NCBI GenBank assembly: GCA_027592025.1
Contig: JAQCIQ010000016.1
Span: 1 to 45,754 of the forward strand
Direction: 5' to 3'
DNA: 45,754 bases
DNA from: Bacteroidota bacterium
GTDB taxonomy: Bacteria > Bacteroidota > Bacteroidia > Flavobacteriales > Flavobacteriaceae
Shown: positions 1 through 9,486 of the stretch, piece by piece
Layout: each line of letters begins with the position of its first letter
How positions within the stretch are numbered: position 1 is the stretch's first letter
Translations under genes and position numbers: made by a program
The notes under the pieces: model-generated
What the model saw: only the letters and a program-made list of their open reading frames with translations
What the model was told of the DNA's origin: nothing
Database searches by the model: none

Positions 1-1553
1 GTTGGGAACAAGAATATTTTTTGGTTGACAGCGCTCTTGCCGCATCTCGTCCCGATATCGTTTTAACTGGTCGCTCTTTACTTGGTCATGCACCAGCAAA
101 GGGTCAACAACTGGATGACCATTATTTTGGGAGCATTCCTGCCCGAGTGATGTCTTTTATGATGGACCTGGAAATGGAATGCATGAAACTCGGAATTCCT
201 GTTAAGACCAGACACAATGAGGTGGCTCCAAATCAGTTTGAGTTGGCCCCCATTTATGAAGAAGCCAATTTGGCTGTGGACCACAATTCCTTGATCATGG
301 ACATCATGAATCGCGTCGGTTCCAGACATAATTTTAAAGTACTGATGCACGAAAAACCTTTTGCAGGAGTCAATGGGTCGGGAAAACACAACAACTGGAG
401 TTTGAGTACAGATACTGGGGTGAATTTGCTCAGTCCTGGTAAAACACCGATGAGCAATTTGCAGTTTTTGACCTTTTTCGTCAACACCATCAAAGCGGTG
501 AACGATAACGAAGAGCTGGTCCGCGCATCGATTGCTTCTGCCAGTAATGACCATCGCTTGGGCGCCAACGAAGCACCACCTGCTATCATTTCAGTATTTA
601 TCGGATCTCAGTTGACGGGTGTACTGAAAGGTTTGAAAGAGGTGACCAAAGGCAAACTGACACCAGAGGAAAAGACAGATTTAAAACTAAACGTTGTAGG
701 TAAAATTCCAGAAATTTTATTGGACAATACAGACCGAAACAGAACCTCTCCGTTTGCGTTCACTGGGAACAAGTTTGAGTTCCGTGCCGTAGGATCATTG
801 GCCAATTGTGCCAAGCCTATGACGGTACTCAACTCAATTATTGCCAAGCAACTACAAATCTTTAAGAAGGATGTTGATGCGCTGATCGATAAAAAGGACA
901 TGAAAAAGGACGATGCAATTTTCAATGTGTTGCGTGAATACATCAAGTCTTCTGAGCGCATTTTGTTTGAAGGCAATGGCTATGGCGACGCTTGGGAAAA
1001 GGAAGCTAAAAAACGCGGACTAAGTAATAACAAAACAACCCCCGAAGCTTTGAAAGTGGAAATCGCTCCCGCAACAATTGAACTTTATGAATCGCTAGGT
1101 GTGATGAATAAAGTTGAAATTGAGGCACGTCACGAAATTGAAATCGAAGAATATACCCTAAGAGTTCAAATAGAGGCCCGGGTGTTGGGAGATGTTGCGC
1201 GCAATCACGTGATCCCGACTGCCCTGAAATATCAAAACACCTTGATTGAAAACGTAAAAGGCCTGAAGGACATTTACGGAACTTCATTTAAAAAGCACGC
1301 TGCAGAACAATTGATTCTCATCGAAGACATCTCAGCCAGAGTCGCTGCCATCAACTCCGGAGTTACCAATTTGATCAACCAACGCAAGGAAGCCAATTTG
1401 ATTAATGACGCCGAAGCCAAAGCAGACAGTTATTGTTACAAGGTCAAACCTTATTTCGATACCATCAGATACCATTGCGATAAGTTAGAATTGCTGATTG
1501 ACGATGAAATTTGGCCAATGCCCAAATACAGAGAATTGTTGTTTACCAAGTAA
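1..1553 (+). CDS. glnN: glutamine synthetase type III, 5' end missing
   Basis: ATP-dependent synthesis of glutamine from glutamate and ammonia in the cytoplasm. The frame is open from base 3 and begins WEQEYFLVD, so the gene runs off the left edge; about 517 residues remain of a family that is usually about 700-730 residues long, so roughly the N-terminal third is lost. Type III hallmarks are visible: the EQEYFL substrate loop, GQQLDDHYFGS, a KTRHNEVAPNQFE segment, a GVNGSGKHNNWS nucleotide-binding segment and an NRTSPFAFTGNKFEFR block, followed by the long C-terminal helical region special to this type. A TTG at 21 could be mistaken for a start but lies inside the conserved core. The gene ends in TAA and is followed at once by a strong intrinsic terminator, so it does not share a transcript with purM. 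The family assignment is certain; the symbol follows common Bacteroidota usage. Confidence 0.95.
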   Translation, partial: WEQEYFLVDSALAASRPDIVLTGRSLLGHAPAKGQQLDDHYFGSIPARVMSFMMDLEMECMKLGIPVKTRHNEVAPNQFELAPIYEEANLAVDHNSLIMDIMNRVGSRHNFKVLMHEKPFAGVNGSGKHNNWSLSTDTGVNLLSPGKTPMSNLQFLTFFVNTIKAVNDNEELVRASIASASNDHRLGANEAPPAIISVFIGSQLTGVLKGLKEVTKGKLTPEEKTDLKLNVVGKIPEILLDNTDRNRTSPFAFTGNKFEFRAVGSLANCAKPMTVLNSIIAKQLQIFKKDVDALIDKKDMKKDDAIFNVLREYIKSSERILFEGNGYGDAWEKEAKKRGLSNNKTTPEALKVEIAPATIELYESLGVMNKVEIEARHEIEIEEYTLRVQIEARVLGDVARNHVIPTALKYQNTLIENVKGLKDIYGTSFKKHAAEQLILIEDISARVAAINSGVTNLINQRKEANLINDAEAKADSYCYKVKPYFDTIRYHCDKLELLIDDEIWPMPKYRELLFTK

Positions 1554-1570
1554 AACAATTGTTTCTCCAA

Positions 1571-1606
1571 CGCCCGATGAGGATGCTATTCTCATCGGGC
1601 GTTTTT
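1571..1606 (+). terminator. intrinsic terminator of the glutamine synthetase gene
   Basis: A perfect 11-bp stem, CGCCCGATGAG (1571-1581) and CTCATCGGGCG (1591-1601), closes a 9-nt loop and is followed by TTTTT. It starts 17 nt after the stop codon. It is the strongest terminator in the window. Confidence 0.93.
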
Positions 1607-1618
1607 CATTTATTATGT

Positions 1619-1626
1619 TACCTTTG
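1619..1626 (+). promoter_or_regulatory. -7 element of the purM promoter
   Basis: TACCTTTG is an exact match to the Bacteroidota TAnnTTTG element, 17 nt before the purM ATG and just after the upstream terminator. I see no good TTG at the usual 19-21 bp upstream distance, so only the -7 part is claimed. Confidence 0.65.
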
Positions 1627-1643
1627 CAGAAGAGCGCTATCGT

Positions 1644-2825
1644 ATGTCCAATTTCACCCATTCCCGCTATGATCAACGCGGAGTTTCTGCTACCAAATCT
1701 GAGGTTCATGAGGCTATAAAGAACACCGACAAAGGCCTCTTTCCCAAAGCATTTTGTAAGATCGTGCCGGATTATTTGACCAACGATCCCGAGTATTGCA
1801 TCATCATGCATGCCGATGGGGCAGGAACAAAAAGCGCCTTGGCCTACATGTATTGGAAGACCACAGGCGACATGACCGTCTGGAAAGGCATTGCCCAAGA
1901 TGCCTTAATCATGAATCTTGACGACCTAATTTGTGTTGGTGCAACTGAAAACATCTTAATTTCTTCTACCATAGGAAGAAATAAAAATTTGATTCCAGGA
2001 TCCGTAATTGCAGCCATCATCGAAGGCACTGAGGAGTTGATTGCCGATCTCAAAAATCACGGCATTCAAATTCACAGCACAGGTGGGGAGACTGCCGATG
2101 TCGGCGACTTGGTTCGAACCATCATCGTCGACTCCACAGTGACCGCCCGAATGAAGCGCTCGGATGTTATTGATAACGCCAACATTACTCCAGGAGATGT
2201 TATCGTTGGATTGGCTTCTTCGGGTCAAGCGACCTACGAAACGCAATACAATGGTGGCATGGGCAGCAATGGATTGACCTCCGCGCGCCACGATGTGTTT
2301 CACAAAACTTTGGCTGCGCTATTCCCAGAAAGTTATGATGACTCTGTTCCTGAAGAATTGGTTTATTCTGGACAAATTCAACTCACCGATTCAGTGGATG
2401 GAGTGCCATTGGATGCCGGGAAATTGGTGCTTTCACCCACCAGAACTTACGCGCCGATTGTTAAAAAACTTTTGGAGAAATACAATTCGTCAGACATTCA
2501 CGGGATCGTTCACTGCAGCGGTGGGGCCCAAACCAAAGTGTTGCATTTTGTGAATGATGTTCATGTGATTAAAGACCATCTTTTTGAAGTGCCGGTGTTG
2601 TTCAAACTCATTCAGGAGCAATCAAAGACGGATTGGAAGGAAATGTATCAGGTGTTCAATTGTGGTCATCGCATGGAGTTGTATGTCTCTCCCGAGATTG
2701 CCGATGACATCATAGCCATTTCTGAATCTTTTGGCGTAGCTGCTCAAGTCATCGGTCGCGTGGAATCATCCCCTAAAAAGAGACTAACGATTGAAAGCAA
2801 ATACGGTACATTTGACTACCATTAG
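1644..2825 (+). CDS. purM: phosphoribosylformylglycinamidine cyclo-ligase
   Basis: AIR synthetase, the fifth step of de novo purine synthesis: it closes FGAM to aminoimidazole ribotide using ATP. The 393-residue protein carries the glycine-rich signature HADGAGTK (residues 56-63), the IAQDALIMNLDDLICVGA core segment and the GGETADVGDLV segment of the PurM/AIRS N-domain, followed by the PurM C-domain. It is longer than the E. coli protein (345 residues), as is usual in Bacteroidota. Start: ATG at 1644, 17 nt downstream of an exact TAnnTTTG element, with the family N-terminus (RYDQRGVSA) directly after it. It appears to be a single-gene unit: terminator upstream, and a separate promoter before prfA downstream. 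High confidence. Confidence 0.96.
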   Translation: MSNFTHSRYDQRGVSATKSEVHEAIKNTDKGLFPKAFCKIVPDYLTNDPEYCIIMHADGAGTKSALAYMYWKTTGDMTVWKGIAQDALIMNLDDLICVGATENILISSTIGRNKNLIPGSVIAAIIEGTEELIADLKNHGIQIHSTGGETADVGDLVRTIIVDSTVTARMKRSDVIDNANITPGDVIVGLASSGQATYETQYNGGMGSNGLTSARHDVFHKTLAALFPESYDDSVPEELVYSGQIQLTDSVDGVPLDAGKLVLSPTRTYAPIVKKLLEKYNSSDIHGIVHCSGGAQTKVLHFVNDVHVIKDHLFEVPVLFKLIQEQSKTDWKEMYQVFNCGHRMELYVSPEIADDIIAISESFGVAAQVIGRVESSPKKRLTIESKYGTFDYH

Positions 2826-2867
2826 CGCTGACCAAAAGTTTCTAGACTTCAATCCTTCAAATAGTTA

Positions 2868-2875
2868 TAAATTTA
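2868..2875 (+). promoter_or_regulatory. probable -7 element of the prfA promoter
   Basis: TAAATTTA matches seven of eight positions of TAnnTTTG and lies 19 nt before the prfA start. No clear -33 TTG is seen. Confidence 0.45.
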
Positions 2876-2894
2876 CTACCTCAATGCTTGCCGC

Positions 2895-3971
2895 ATGATA
2901 GAAAAAATCCGAATAGTAAAACAACGCTTTAACGAGATCAATGATTTGATCATTCAGCCTGATGTTATTGCAGATCAGAAGCGTTACATCCAGTTGAACA
3001 AGGAATACAAGGACCTTAAGAAATTGGTTGAGGTTGGCATTGTTTATGAAAAATTGACGGCCAACATTCAAGAGGCCGAAGAAATTATAGCCGATGGTTC
3101 GGATCCAGAAATGGTTGAAATGGCCAAAATGGAGTTGGACGATGCCAAAGAAAAACTTCCAGAGTTGGAAGAAGCCATTAAGTTCATGCTCATTCCAAAG
3201 AGTCCTGAAGATACCAAAAATGCAATGATGGAAATCAGAGCAGGTGCTGGTGGAGATGAGGCGAGTATTTTTGCGGGAGATTTATTCCGAATGTATGTGA
3301 AATATTGTGAAGGTCGTGGCTGGAACGTGAGCATGGTCGATAGCAACGAAGGCACTTCAGGTGGATTTAAAGAAGTAATCTTTGAGGTGAACGGCGAAGA
3401 TGTTTACGGCATCATGAAGTTTGAAGCAGGAGTTCACCGAGTGCAACGCGTGCCTCAAACGGAAACCCAAGGTCGCGTTCATACCAGCGCAGCGACGGTA
3501 ATTGTACTGCCAGAGGCCGAAGAATTTGACGTAGAACTGGACATGCAGGATGTTCGCATCGAGCGCACCACATCGACAGGCCCAGGGGGGCAGTCGGTCA
3601 ACACGACCTATTCTGCCATTAAGTTGCACCACGAGCCCACAGGAATTATTGTCAGTTGTCAAGATCAAAAGTCACAACATAAAAATTTGGAGAAAGCATT
3701 AAAAGTCTTGCGATCCAGATTATACGAAGCGGAATTGGCAAAAAAAATGGCAGCAGATTCAGAAAAACGCAAGAGCATGGTTTCCACAGGAGACCGATCG
3801 GCCAAAATTAGAACTTACAACTATCCCCAAGGTCGGGTGACTGACCATAGAATTGGGTTGACCTTATACGACCTGCAAAACGTGATGAATGGCGACATCC
3901 AAAGACTTTTGGACGAATTGATGTTGGCTGAAAATACTGAAAAATTAAAAGACTCGAATAATACGATTTAA
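2895..3971 (+). CDS. prfA: peptide chain release factor 1
   Basis: Class I release factor that reads UAA and UAG in the ribosomal A site and triggers peptide release. The 358 residues show the catalytic GGQ (231-233, in [10 protein letters not shown]), whose Gln is the usual methylation target. The tripeptide at 187-189 is PQT, fitting the PxT pattern that separates RF1 from the SPF of RF2. RAGAGGDEA (115-123) begins the conserved PCRF/RF1 domain. Length is standard. The ATG at 2895 fits the family N-terminus. pyrF starts 3 nt after the stop, so the two are probably cotranscribed, an unrelated-function pairing common in Bacteroidota. Certain. Confidence 0.97.
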   Translation: MIEKIRIVKQRFNEINDLIIQPDVIADQKRYIQLNKEYKDLKKLVEVGIVYEKLTANIQEAEEIIADGSDPEMVEMAKMELDDAKEKLPELEEAIKFMLIPKSPEDTKNAMMEIRAGAGGDEASIFAGDLFRMYVKYCEGRGWNVSMVDSNEGTSGGFKEVIFEVNGEDVYGIMKFEAGVHRVQRVPQTETQGRVHTSAATVIVLPEAEEFDVELDMQDVRIERTTSTGPGGQSVNTTYSAIKLHHEPTGIIVSCQDQKSQHKNLEKALKVLRSRLYEAELAKKMAADSEKRKSMVSTGDRSAKIRTYNYPQGRVTDHRIGLTLYDLQNVMNGDIQRLLDELMLAENTEKLKDSNNTI

Positions 3972-3974
3972 ACG

Positions 3975-4802
3975 ATGACGATTAAAGATATCAGCGCTCA
4001 AATTTTCAAAAAACAATCCTTTTTATGCATCGGATTAGACGTTGATTTGGACAAAATACCAAAGCACTTGTTGCAGGAGGAAGACCCCATTTTTGCGTTT
4101 AATCAGGCCATCATTGACGCCACTCACGATCTTTGTGTCGCTTTCAAACCCAATACGGCATTCTATGAAGCACATGGGGTGAAGGGATGGATGGCATTAG
4201 AGAAAACCATTACGTATCTCAATGAAAAGTATCCAAACCACTTCACTATTGCCGATGCTAAGCGAGGGGATATTGGAAACACCAGCGAGCGTTATGCCAA
4301 AGCATTTTTTGATACCTTAGGTTTTCACAGTGTCACCGTTGCACCATACATGGGTGCTGATTCAGTCGAGCCATTTTTGACCTTTGACGGCAAATATGCC
4401 ATTCTATTAGCATTGACTTCTAATCAAGGTGCTTTCGATTTTCAAACCAAATCGGTCGATGATGAAGCCTTGTTTCTCAAGGTCATTAAGACGTCTAAGC
4501 AATGGAAAAATAGTGATCGACTGATGTATGTCGTTGGTGCCACAAAAACAGAGCAGCTCGGTCAAATTCGTAGCATGTTACCCGATAGTTTTCTTTTGGT
4601 GCCTGGAATAGGTGCTCAGGGTGGCGATCTGGAGGCAGTCTGTCGTGAGGCAATGACTCCAAATGTTGGGCTTTTGGTCAATTCGTCCCGTGACATTCTT
4701 TATGCGAGTAGTGAGGGAGATTTTGCTAAAGCAGCAAGGCGTCAAGCTCAGGTGATTCAAGAACAAATGGCCCAATTTCTTATGGGTAAAACGGGTAATT
4801 AA
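3975..4802 (+). CDS. pyrF: orotidine 5'-phosphate decarboxylase
   Basis: Last step of UMP synthesis, decarboxylation of OMP. The catalytic tetrad segment is DAKRGDI (D94, K96, D99), followed by [12 protein letters not shown], which marks the longer subfamily 2 enzymes. LCIGLDVDL (17-25) and AFKPN (56-60) are the phosphate/base-binding strands, and [12 protein letters not shown] near the C-terminus is the phosphate-gripping loop. At 275 residues it has the usual subfamily 2 length rather than the ~230 of the E. coli type. It begins 3 nt after prfA and likely uses the prfA promoter. Confidence 0.95.
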   Translation: MTIKDISAQIFKKQSFLCIGLDVDLDKIPKHLLQEEDPIFAFNQAIIDATHDLCVAFKPNTAFYEAHGVKGWMALEKTITYLNEKYPNHFTIADAKRGDIGNTSERYAKAFFDTLGFHSVTVAPYMGADSVEPFLTFDGKYAILLALTSNQGAFDFQTKSVDDEALFLKVIKTSKQWKNSDRLMYVVGATKTEQLGQIRSMLPDSFLLVPGIGAQGGDLEAVCREAMTPNVGLLVNSSRDILYASSEGDFAKAARRQAQVIQEQMAQFLMGKTGN

Positions 4803-4826
4803 TCGAATCGCCCATTTTTATTGGTG

Positions 4827-4856
4827 TTGAGGGTATTTGAGAAATCCGTAATTTTA
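4827..4856 (+). promoter_or_regulatory. candidate promoter of the acyl-CoA mutase gene
   Basis: TTG at 4827-4829, a 19-bp spacer and TAATTTTA at 4849-4856 (seven of eight positions of TAnnTTTG) give the expected geometry, 23 nt before the ATG at 4880. No B12-riboswitch-sized leader fits in the 77-bp gap. Confidence 0.5.
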
Positions 4857-4879
4857 ACCCCCATAACCAAATAGGATAT

Positions 4880-7800
4880 ATGAATCCCGTCAAACCTTAT
4901 CAGCCAAAAAACAAAATTCGCATTGTAACCGCTGCATCACTTTTTGACGGACACGATGCCGCCATCAACATCATGCGACGCATCATTCAATCTACAGGTG
5001 TTGAGGTGATTCATTTGGGGCACGATCGCAGTGTGGATGAAGTGGTCAACACGGCCATTCAAGAAGATGCTAATGCCATCGCATTGACGTCTTATCAGGG
5101 AGGTCACAATGAATATTTTAAATACATGTACGATTTGCTCCAAGAACGAGGAGCAGGTCATATCAAAATTTTCGGAGGAGGGGGAGGAGTTATTCTTCCA
5201 GCTGAAATAAAAGCTTTGATGGATTATGGCATCACCCGTATATATTCTCCAGACGACGGTCGAGAGTTGGGTTTACAAGGTATGATTAACGATTTGGTTG
5301 AAAAATCGGATTTTCCTTTGGGAGACGATATTGGCGATTCGGAGCTCAATATCAAAGATAAAAACTCAGTAGCCATTGCCCGAATGATTTCTGCAGCAGA
5401 AAATTTTGCAGAAAAACATGCAGTGTCCATTGCTAAAGTGAGAAAAGATTCTGAACAATCCAAAACCCCAGTTTTAGGAATCACTGGCACTGGTGGCGCT
5501 GGTAAATCGAGCTTAGTCGATGAATTGGTCAGAAGATTTTTACGCGATTTTCCCGAAAAAACCGTTGGAATAGTTTCCGTCGATCCTTCGAAAAGGAAAA
5601 CAGGGGGAGCGCTTTTAGGCGATAGAATTCGAATGAATGCCATCAACGACTCTAGGGTCTACATGAGAAGTTTGGCCACAAGACAATCGAATTTGGCCCT
5701 TTCGAAACACGTAAATGACGCCCTGTCCGTCCTAAAAGTAGCCAATTACGATTTGATCATTCTGGAGACCTCAGGCATTGGACAATCAGATACCGAAATT
5801 CTGGAACACAGCGATGTGTCGCTTTATGTCATGACACCTGAATTTGGTGCGGCAACGCAGCTCGAGAAAATAGACATTCTTGACTTTGCCGATGTGGTGG
5901 CGATAAACAAATTTGATAAAAGAGGCGCTTTGGACGCACTTCGTGACGTCAAAAAACAATACCGCAGAAATCACAATTTATGGGATGATAAGGACGAGAT
6001 GCTTCCCGTTTATGGGACGATGGCTTCTCAGTTCAACGACTATGGGATGAATGTGCTCTACCGTCACTTGATGAGGTTGTTGAATGATAAAGTCGTTGGC
6101 AAATTTGAATCCAGTTTAGAAATTCCATTAACCCCAGACGAGAACCGATTTGTTATACCGCCTTCACGCGTGCGGTATTTGTCTGAAATTACCGAATCTA
6201 TTCGACACTATAATGATAAAGTACGCGAACAGTCTTCAATTGCTCAAAAGCTGTTTGGTATTTATCAGTCGATTTATGCTATTTCTGGTTTTTTGCCCGA
6301 GAAATCGCCTTCAGGCTTAGCACTCAACAAAGAGCAGATGATGAACTCAGCAGATGTTGAAACGGTCAATAGTTTATTGAAGCATTTTGCAAAAATCAAA
6401 TTAGACCTGGATCCGCACTACTGGGAAATGTTGTTGAATTGGGAATCTACAAAAGCCCAATACCGATCTCCTCGCTATGACTTTGAGGTACGGGGCAAAA
6501 TTATTTCCATCGAAACCCATACCAAATCCCTCTCTCATAATGACATTCCTAGGGTGGCTTTGCCCAAATACGAGGCGTGGGGAGATTTGTTACAATGGAT
6601 GCTTCAAGAAAATGTGCCGGGGTCTTTCCCTTTTACCGCAGGATTATATCCCTTCAAACGTTCTGGCGAAGATCCCACCAGAATGTTTGCTGGAGAAGGT
6701 GGTCCAGAAAGAACGAACAAGCGTTTTCATTATGTGAGTAAGGCCATGCCTGCCAAGCGGTTGTCAACAGCATTTGACAGCGTGACTCTTTATGGCAACG
6801 ATCCCGATGAGCGACCAGACATTTATGGAAAAATAGGTAACGCCGGGGTCAGCATTTGTTGTTTAGACGATGCCAAAAAACTCTACTCAGGATTTAATCT
6901 GATAAACCCTATGACCTCAGTGAGCATGACCATTAATGGTCCAGCTCCTATGTTGTTGGGCTTTTTTATGAATGCCGCAATTGATCAACAATGTGAATTG
7001 TACATAAAAGAAAACAATTTAGAAGCCGAAGTAGGGGAAAAGATCAAAACAATTTTCAAATCTAAGGGCAGTAAACAACCGTCTTACAGTGGAGATTTGC
7101 CAGAAGGCAACGATGGATTGGGCTTAATGCTATTGGGAATAACTGGAGATCAAGTATTGCCTAAAAATATTTATGACCGTATTAAGAGACAAACCCTGTC
7201 TCAAGTACGAGGTACTGTCCAAGCCGATATCTTAAAAGAAGATCAGGCGCAAAACACCTGTATTTTTTCGACAGAATTTGCCTTGCGATTGATGGGTGAT
7301 GTGCAAGAGTATTTCATTCAGAATCAAATTAGAAACTTTTACTCTGTATCCATTTCTGGATATCACATCGCCGAGGCTGGCGCTAATCCCATTACCCAAT
7401 TGGCACTCACGCTGTCCAATGGTTTTACCTATGTTGAATATTATTTGAGCCGAGGCATGTCGATTGACGATTTTGGGCCAAACCTCTCTTTTTTCTTTTC
7501 CAATGGAATAGATCCTGAATATGCAGTCATTGGAAGGGTGGCAAGAAAAATTTGGTCCAAGGCCATGGCAAAAAAATACCATGCCAACGACCGTGCCCAG
7601 ATGCTCAAATATCATATCCAAACTTCTGGACGCAGCTTGCACGCTCAGGAGATTGACTTTAATGACATCAGAACTACATTACAAGCGCTCTACGCCATAT
7701 ATGACAATTGTAATTCCCTCCATACCAATGCTTACGACGAAGCCATTACAACTCCTACCGAAGAATCAGTACGTCGGGCCATGGCCATACAATTGATTAT

Positions 7801-8302
7801 CAACAAAGAGCTTGGATTGGCTAAAAATGAAAACCCAGTTCAAGGTTCTTTCATCATTGAAGAATTGACCGACTTGGTTGAGGAAGCAGTTCTTCTCGAG
7901 TTCGATAGAATTACTGAACGGGGAGGTGTATTGGGCGCTATGGAAACCATGTACCAGCGTTCGAGAATTCAAGAGGAAAGTTTGCATTATGAGACTTTGA
8001 AACATTCTGGAGAATACCCCATCATTGGCGTCAATACTTTTTTGAGCAGTAAAGGTAGTCCGACCATTTTGCCAGCAGAGGTGATTAGAGCTACAGAACA
8101 AGAAAAACAAGCGCAAATTCATACCCTTAGAGCTTTGCACCGTCAATTCGATTCTAAGGCCATGCTTAAGGTGCTTCAGCAAAAAGCCGTTGCAGGAGAC
8201 AACATATTTGAAGAATTGATGGAAGTATGCAAATACTGCTCTTTAGGGCAAATAACAAACGCCTTGTTTGAGGTAGGAGGTCAATACAGAAGAAACATGT
8301 AA
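4880..8302 (+). CDS. icmF: fused isobutyryl-CoA mutase / G-protein chaperone
   Basis: Adenosylcobalamin-dependent interconversion of isobutyryl-CoA and n-butyryl-CoA (possibly also other branched acyl-CoAs), with its own MeaB-like GTPase built in. Domain order over 1140 residues: B12-binding domain (about 10-140) with the cobalt-ligand histidine H25 in a DGHDAA segment and SYQGG further on; G-protein domain with Walker A GTGGAGKS (203-210) and NKFDKRG; then the catalytic TIM barrel from about 560. The substrate-pocket residues match isobutyryl-CoA mutase, not methylmalonyl-CoA mutase: F603 in TRMFAGEG (Tyr in MCM) and Q791 in DQAQNTCIF (Arg in MCM). The DxHxxG motif has Ala in place of the final Gly, as is usual in IcmF. 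The DUF1684 gene follows after 1 nt. Annotation pipelines often call this simply methylmalonyl-CoA mutase. Confidence 0.92.
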   Translation: MNPVKPYQPKNKIRIVTAASLFDGHDAAINIMRRIIQSTGVEVIHLGHDRSVDEVVNTAIQEDANAIALTSYQGGHNEYFKYMYDLLQERGAGHIKIFGGGGGVILPAEIKALMDYGITRIYSPDDGRELGLQGMINDLVEKSDFPLGDDIGDSELNIKDKNSVAIARMISAAENFAEKHAVSIAKVRKDSEQSKTPVLGITGTGGAGKSSLVDELVRRFLRDFPEKTVGIVSVDPSKRKTGGALLGDRIRMNAINDSRVYMRSLATRQSNLALSKHVNDALSVLKVANYDLIILETSGIGQSDTEILEHSDVSLYVMTPEFGAATQLEKIDILDFADVVAINKFDKRGALDALRDVKKQYRRNHNLWDDKDEMLPVYGTMASQFNDYGMNVLYRHLMRLLNDKVVGKFESSLEIPLTPDENRFVIPPSRVRYLSEITESIRHYNDKVREQSSIAQKLFGIYQSIYAISGFLPEKSPSGLALNKEQMMNSADVETVNSLLKHFAKIKLDLDPHYWEMLLNWESTKAQYRSPRYDFEVRGKIISIETHTKSLSHNDIPRVALPKYEAWGDLLQWMLQENVPGSFPFTAGLYPFKRSGEDPTRMFAGEGGPERTNKRFHYVSKAMPAKRLSTAFDSVTLYGNDPDERPDIYGKIGNAGVSICCLDDAKKLYSGFNLINPMTSVSMTINGPAPMLLGFFMNAAIDQQCELYIKENNLEAEVGEKIKTIFKSKGSKQPSYSGDLPEGNDGLGLMLLGITGDQVLPKNIYDRIKRQTLSQVRGTVQADILKEDQAQNTCIFSTEFALRLMGDVQEYFIQNQIRNFYSVSISGYHIAEAGANPITQLALTLSNGFTYVEYYLSRGMSIDDFGPNLSFFFSNGIDPEYAVIGRVARKIWSKAMAKKYHANDRAQMLKYHIQTSGRSLHAQEIDFNDIRTTLQALYAIYDNCNSLHTNAYDEAITTPTEESVRRAMAIQLIINKELGLAKNENPVQGSFIIEELTDLVEEAVLLEFDRITERGGVLGAMETMYQRSRIQEESLHYETLKHSGEYPIIGVNTFLSSKGSPTILPAEVIRATEQEKQAQIHTLRALHRQFDSKAMLKVLQQKAVAGDNIFEELMEVCKYCSLGQITNALFEVGGQYRRNM

Positions 8303-8303
8303 G

Positions 8304-8912
8304 ATGAAAAAGGTACTATTTTTAGGACTATTAGTAGCTATGTCTTGCGGAGGACAGCGAGGTTCGGGCGTTCAGCAAACTGACTTTCAAAAAGAATTGA
8401 ACGCCGAGTTTAAAGATGCTACAACATCTCCTTTGACGGAGAAAGACTTAAAAACTTTCAAAGGATTAGATTTTTTTCCTTTTAATACTATTTATGCTGT
8501 AGAAGCGGTTTTGACCAGAACTCCTGATTCGGATTGGTTTGACATGCCTACCACCAGGGAGCGTATTGATAAGTATCGGGTCTTTGGGATTCTGAATTTT
8601 GAAATTGAGGGAGTCCCCTATGTCTTGGAAGTTTATCAAAGCGAGAGATTAATGCAAACGGAAGAGTATGCTAATCATTTGTTCCTCCCTTTTTTAGATA
8701 AAACCAACGGAATAGAAACTTACGGAGGTGGGCGTTATATCGATCTAGACATTCCACCTACCGACACCATAACCTTGGATTTTAACAAGGCCTATAATCC
8801 TTACTGTGCCTACAATTCTAAATATTCATGCCCTCTTGTTCCCCTTCAGAATTATCTAGAAAGAGAAATTAAAGCTGGGGTAAAAAAGTTTATGAAGGAA
8901 GAAACTTACTGA
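8304..8912 (+). CDS. DUF1684 family lipoprotein
   Basis: A 202-residue predicted lipoprotein of unknown function. The N-terminus MKKVLFLGLLVAMSC has a short charged start, hydrophobic core and lipobox ending at C15. The family signature is clear: GGGRYIDL (141-148) followed by LDFNKAYNPYCAYN (158-171) and a YSCPL segment, with three conserved cysteines besides the lipid anchor. It starts 1 nt after icmF, so it is probably cotranscribed and may be translationally coupled. Its last 23 nt overlap the 3' end of the convergent fluoride exporter gene. No function can be assigned from sequence; the link to icmF may be only positional. Confidence 0.85.
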   Translation: MKKVLFLGLLVAMSCGGQRGSGVQQTDFQKELNAEFKDATTSPLTEKDLKTFKGLDFFPFNTIYAVEAVLTRTPDSDWFDMPTTRERIDKYRVFGILNFEIEGVPYVLEVYQSERLMQTEEYANHLFLPFLDKTNGIETYGGGRYIDLDIPPTDTITLDFNKAYNPYCAYNSKYSCPLVPLQNYLEREIKAGVKKFMKEETY

Positions 8913-9261
8913 GAAAAATTCCGAATACCACTGCGACAATGCCAAGTGCTAAACTCAATAAGGCATAGGACGCAAAGTGAAGAAGGTCTCCATTTTTTAT
9001 AAAAGCATAATTTTCGAAAGCAAAAGCAGAGAAGGTTGTGAATCCTCCGCAAAATCCAGCAATTAACAAAAGATGGATGTTATTTTGACTAGTGCCCTCT
9101 CTGAGAATATAACCCATGGCCAAACCGATAAGAAGACTGCCGACCATATTCACCACAAAGGTGCCATAAGGAATGGATTGATTCAAACTTTTGCCAATCA
9201 AAAACCGAACAACACTACCCAGCCCTCCTCCTACAAAGACGAAAACCAGTCCTTTGATCAT
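8890..9261 (-). CDS. crcB: fluoride ion exporter CrcB/FluC
   Basis: Small inner-membrane fluoride channel acting as a dimer to lower cytoplasmic F-. The 123 residues form four hydrophobic segments. Family marks are GGGLGSVVRF (11-20, conserved Arg19), the TFVVNMVGS segment with N38 (34-42) and the signature GFCGGFTTFSAF (69-80), whose Phe and Ser/Thr residues line the pore. Its start codon overlaps the stop of the small membrane protein gene upstream by 4 nt, showing translational coupling. I see no fluoride riboswitch ahead of the pair. Confidence 0.93.
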   Translation of the reverse strand: MIKGLVFVFVGGGLGSVVRFLIGKSLNQSIPYGTFVVNMVGSLLIGLAMGYILREGTSQNNIHLLLIAGFCGGFTTFSAFAFENYAFIKNGDLLHFASYALLSLALGIVAVVFGIFLSKFLPS

Positions 9262-9443
9262 CCTAGAAAAAATTTAATACATGCGATTAAACCGATAAAG
9301 GAAATAAATGCGGCCAATACCCAAAGACTCCCTTTGTAGTATTTTCTGTGCAGCACTGCATCTTTGCGATAAGCAAATATTGCCAAAACAGTAAATGCGA
9401 TGGCGAAAAGAATTCCGAAAAGGATTTGACCTTGGCTAAACAT
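9258..9443 (-). CDS. small membrane protein coupled to crcB
   Basis: A 61-residue protein with two predicted membrane helices (about 7-24 and 40-58) separated by a basic loop (YRKDAVLHRKYYKGS). I do not recognise a named family. It is likely real because it overlaps crcB by 4 nt in the typical start/stop manner, has a -7-like element (TATTTTTA, minus strand 9471-9464) 20 nt before its ATG, and fills the gap up to a divergent gene without slack. It may be an accessory of fluoride export or merely a transcriptional neighbour. Confidence 0.7.
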   Translation of the reverse strand: MFSQGQILFGILFAIAFTVLAIFAYRKDAVLHRKYYKGSLWVLAAFISFIGLIACIKFFLG

Positions 9444-9463
9444 ACAGGCTTATTGAATGTCGT

Positions 9464-9481
9464 TAAAAATAGTTATTTTTA
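9464..9481. promoter_or_regulatory. back-to-back divergent -7 elements forming an inverted repeat
   Basis: TAAAAATA-GT-TATTTTTA is a perfect inverted repeat with 8-bp arms. Read rightwards, 9474-9481 is a -7 element (seven of eight positions) for the dehydrogenase gene, with TTG at 9453-9455 after an 18-bp spacer. Read leftwards, 9471-9464 is the same element for the small membrane protein/crcB pair. Confidence 0.5.
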
Positions 9482-9486
9482 GCGGA

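Noticed and set aside
78-1287. Several long open frames antisense to the glutamine synthetase gene
   Set aside because: They lack recognisable domains or promoters, and the plus-strand frame is a clear conserved enzyme; they reflect codon composition.
4803-4879. Cobalamin riboswitch before the B12-dependent mutase
   Set aside because: The gap is only 77 bp and no B12-box-like sequence is present.
9444-9486. Fluoride riboswitch before the crcB unit
   Set aside because: The gap is 43 bp, mostly taken by promoter elements, and no fitting pseudoknot is visible.
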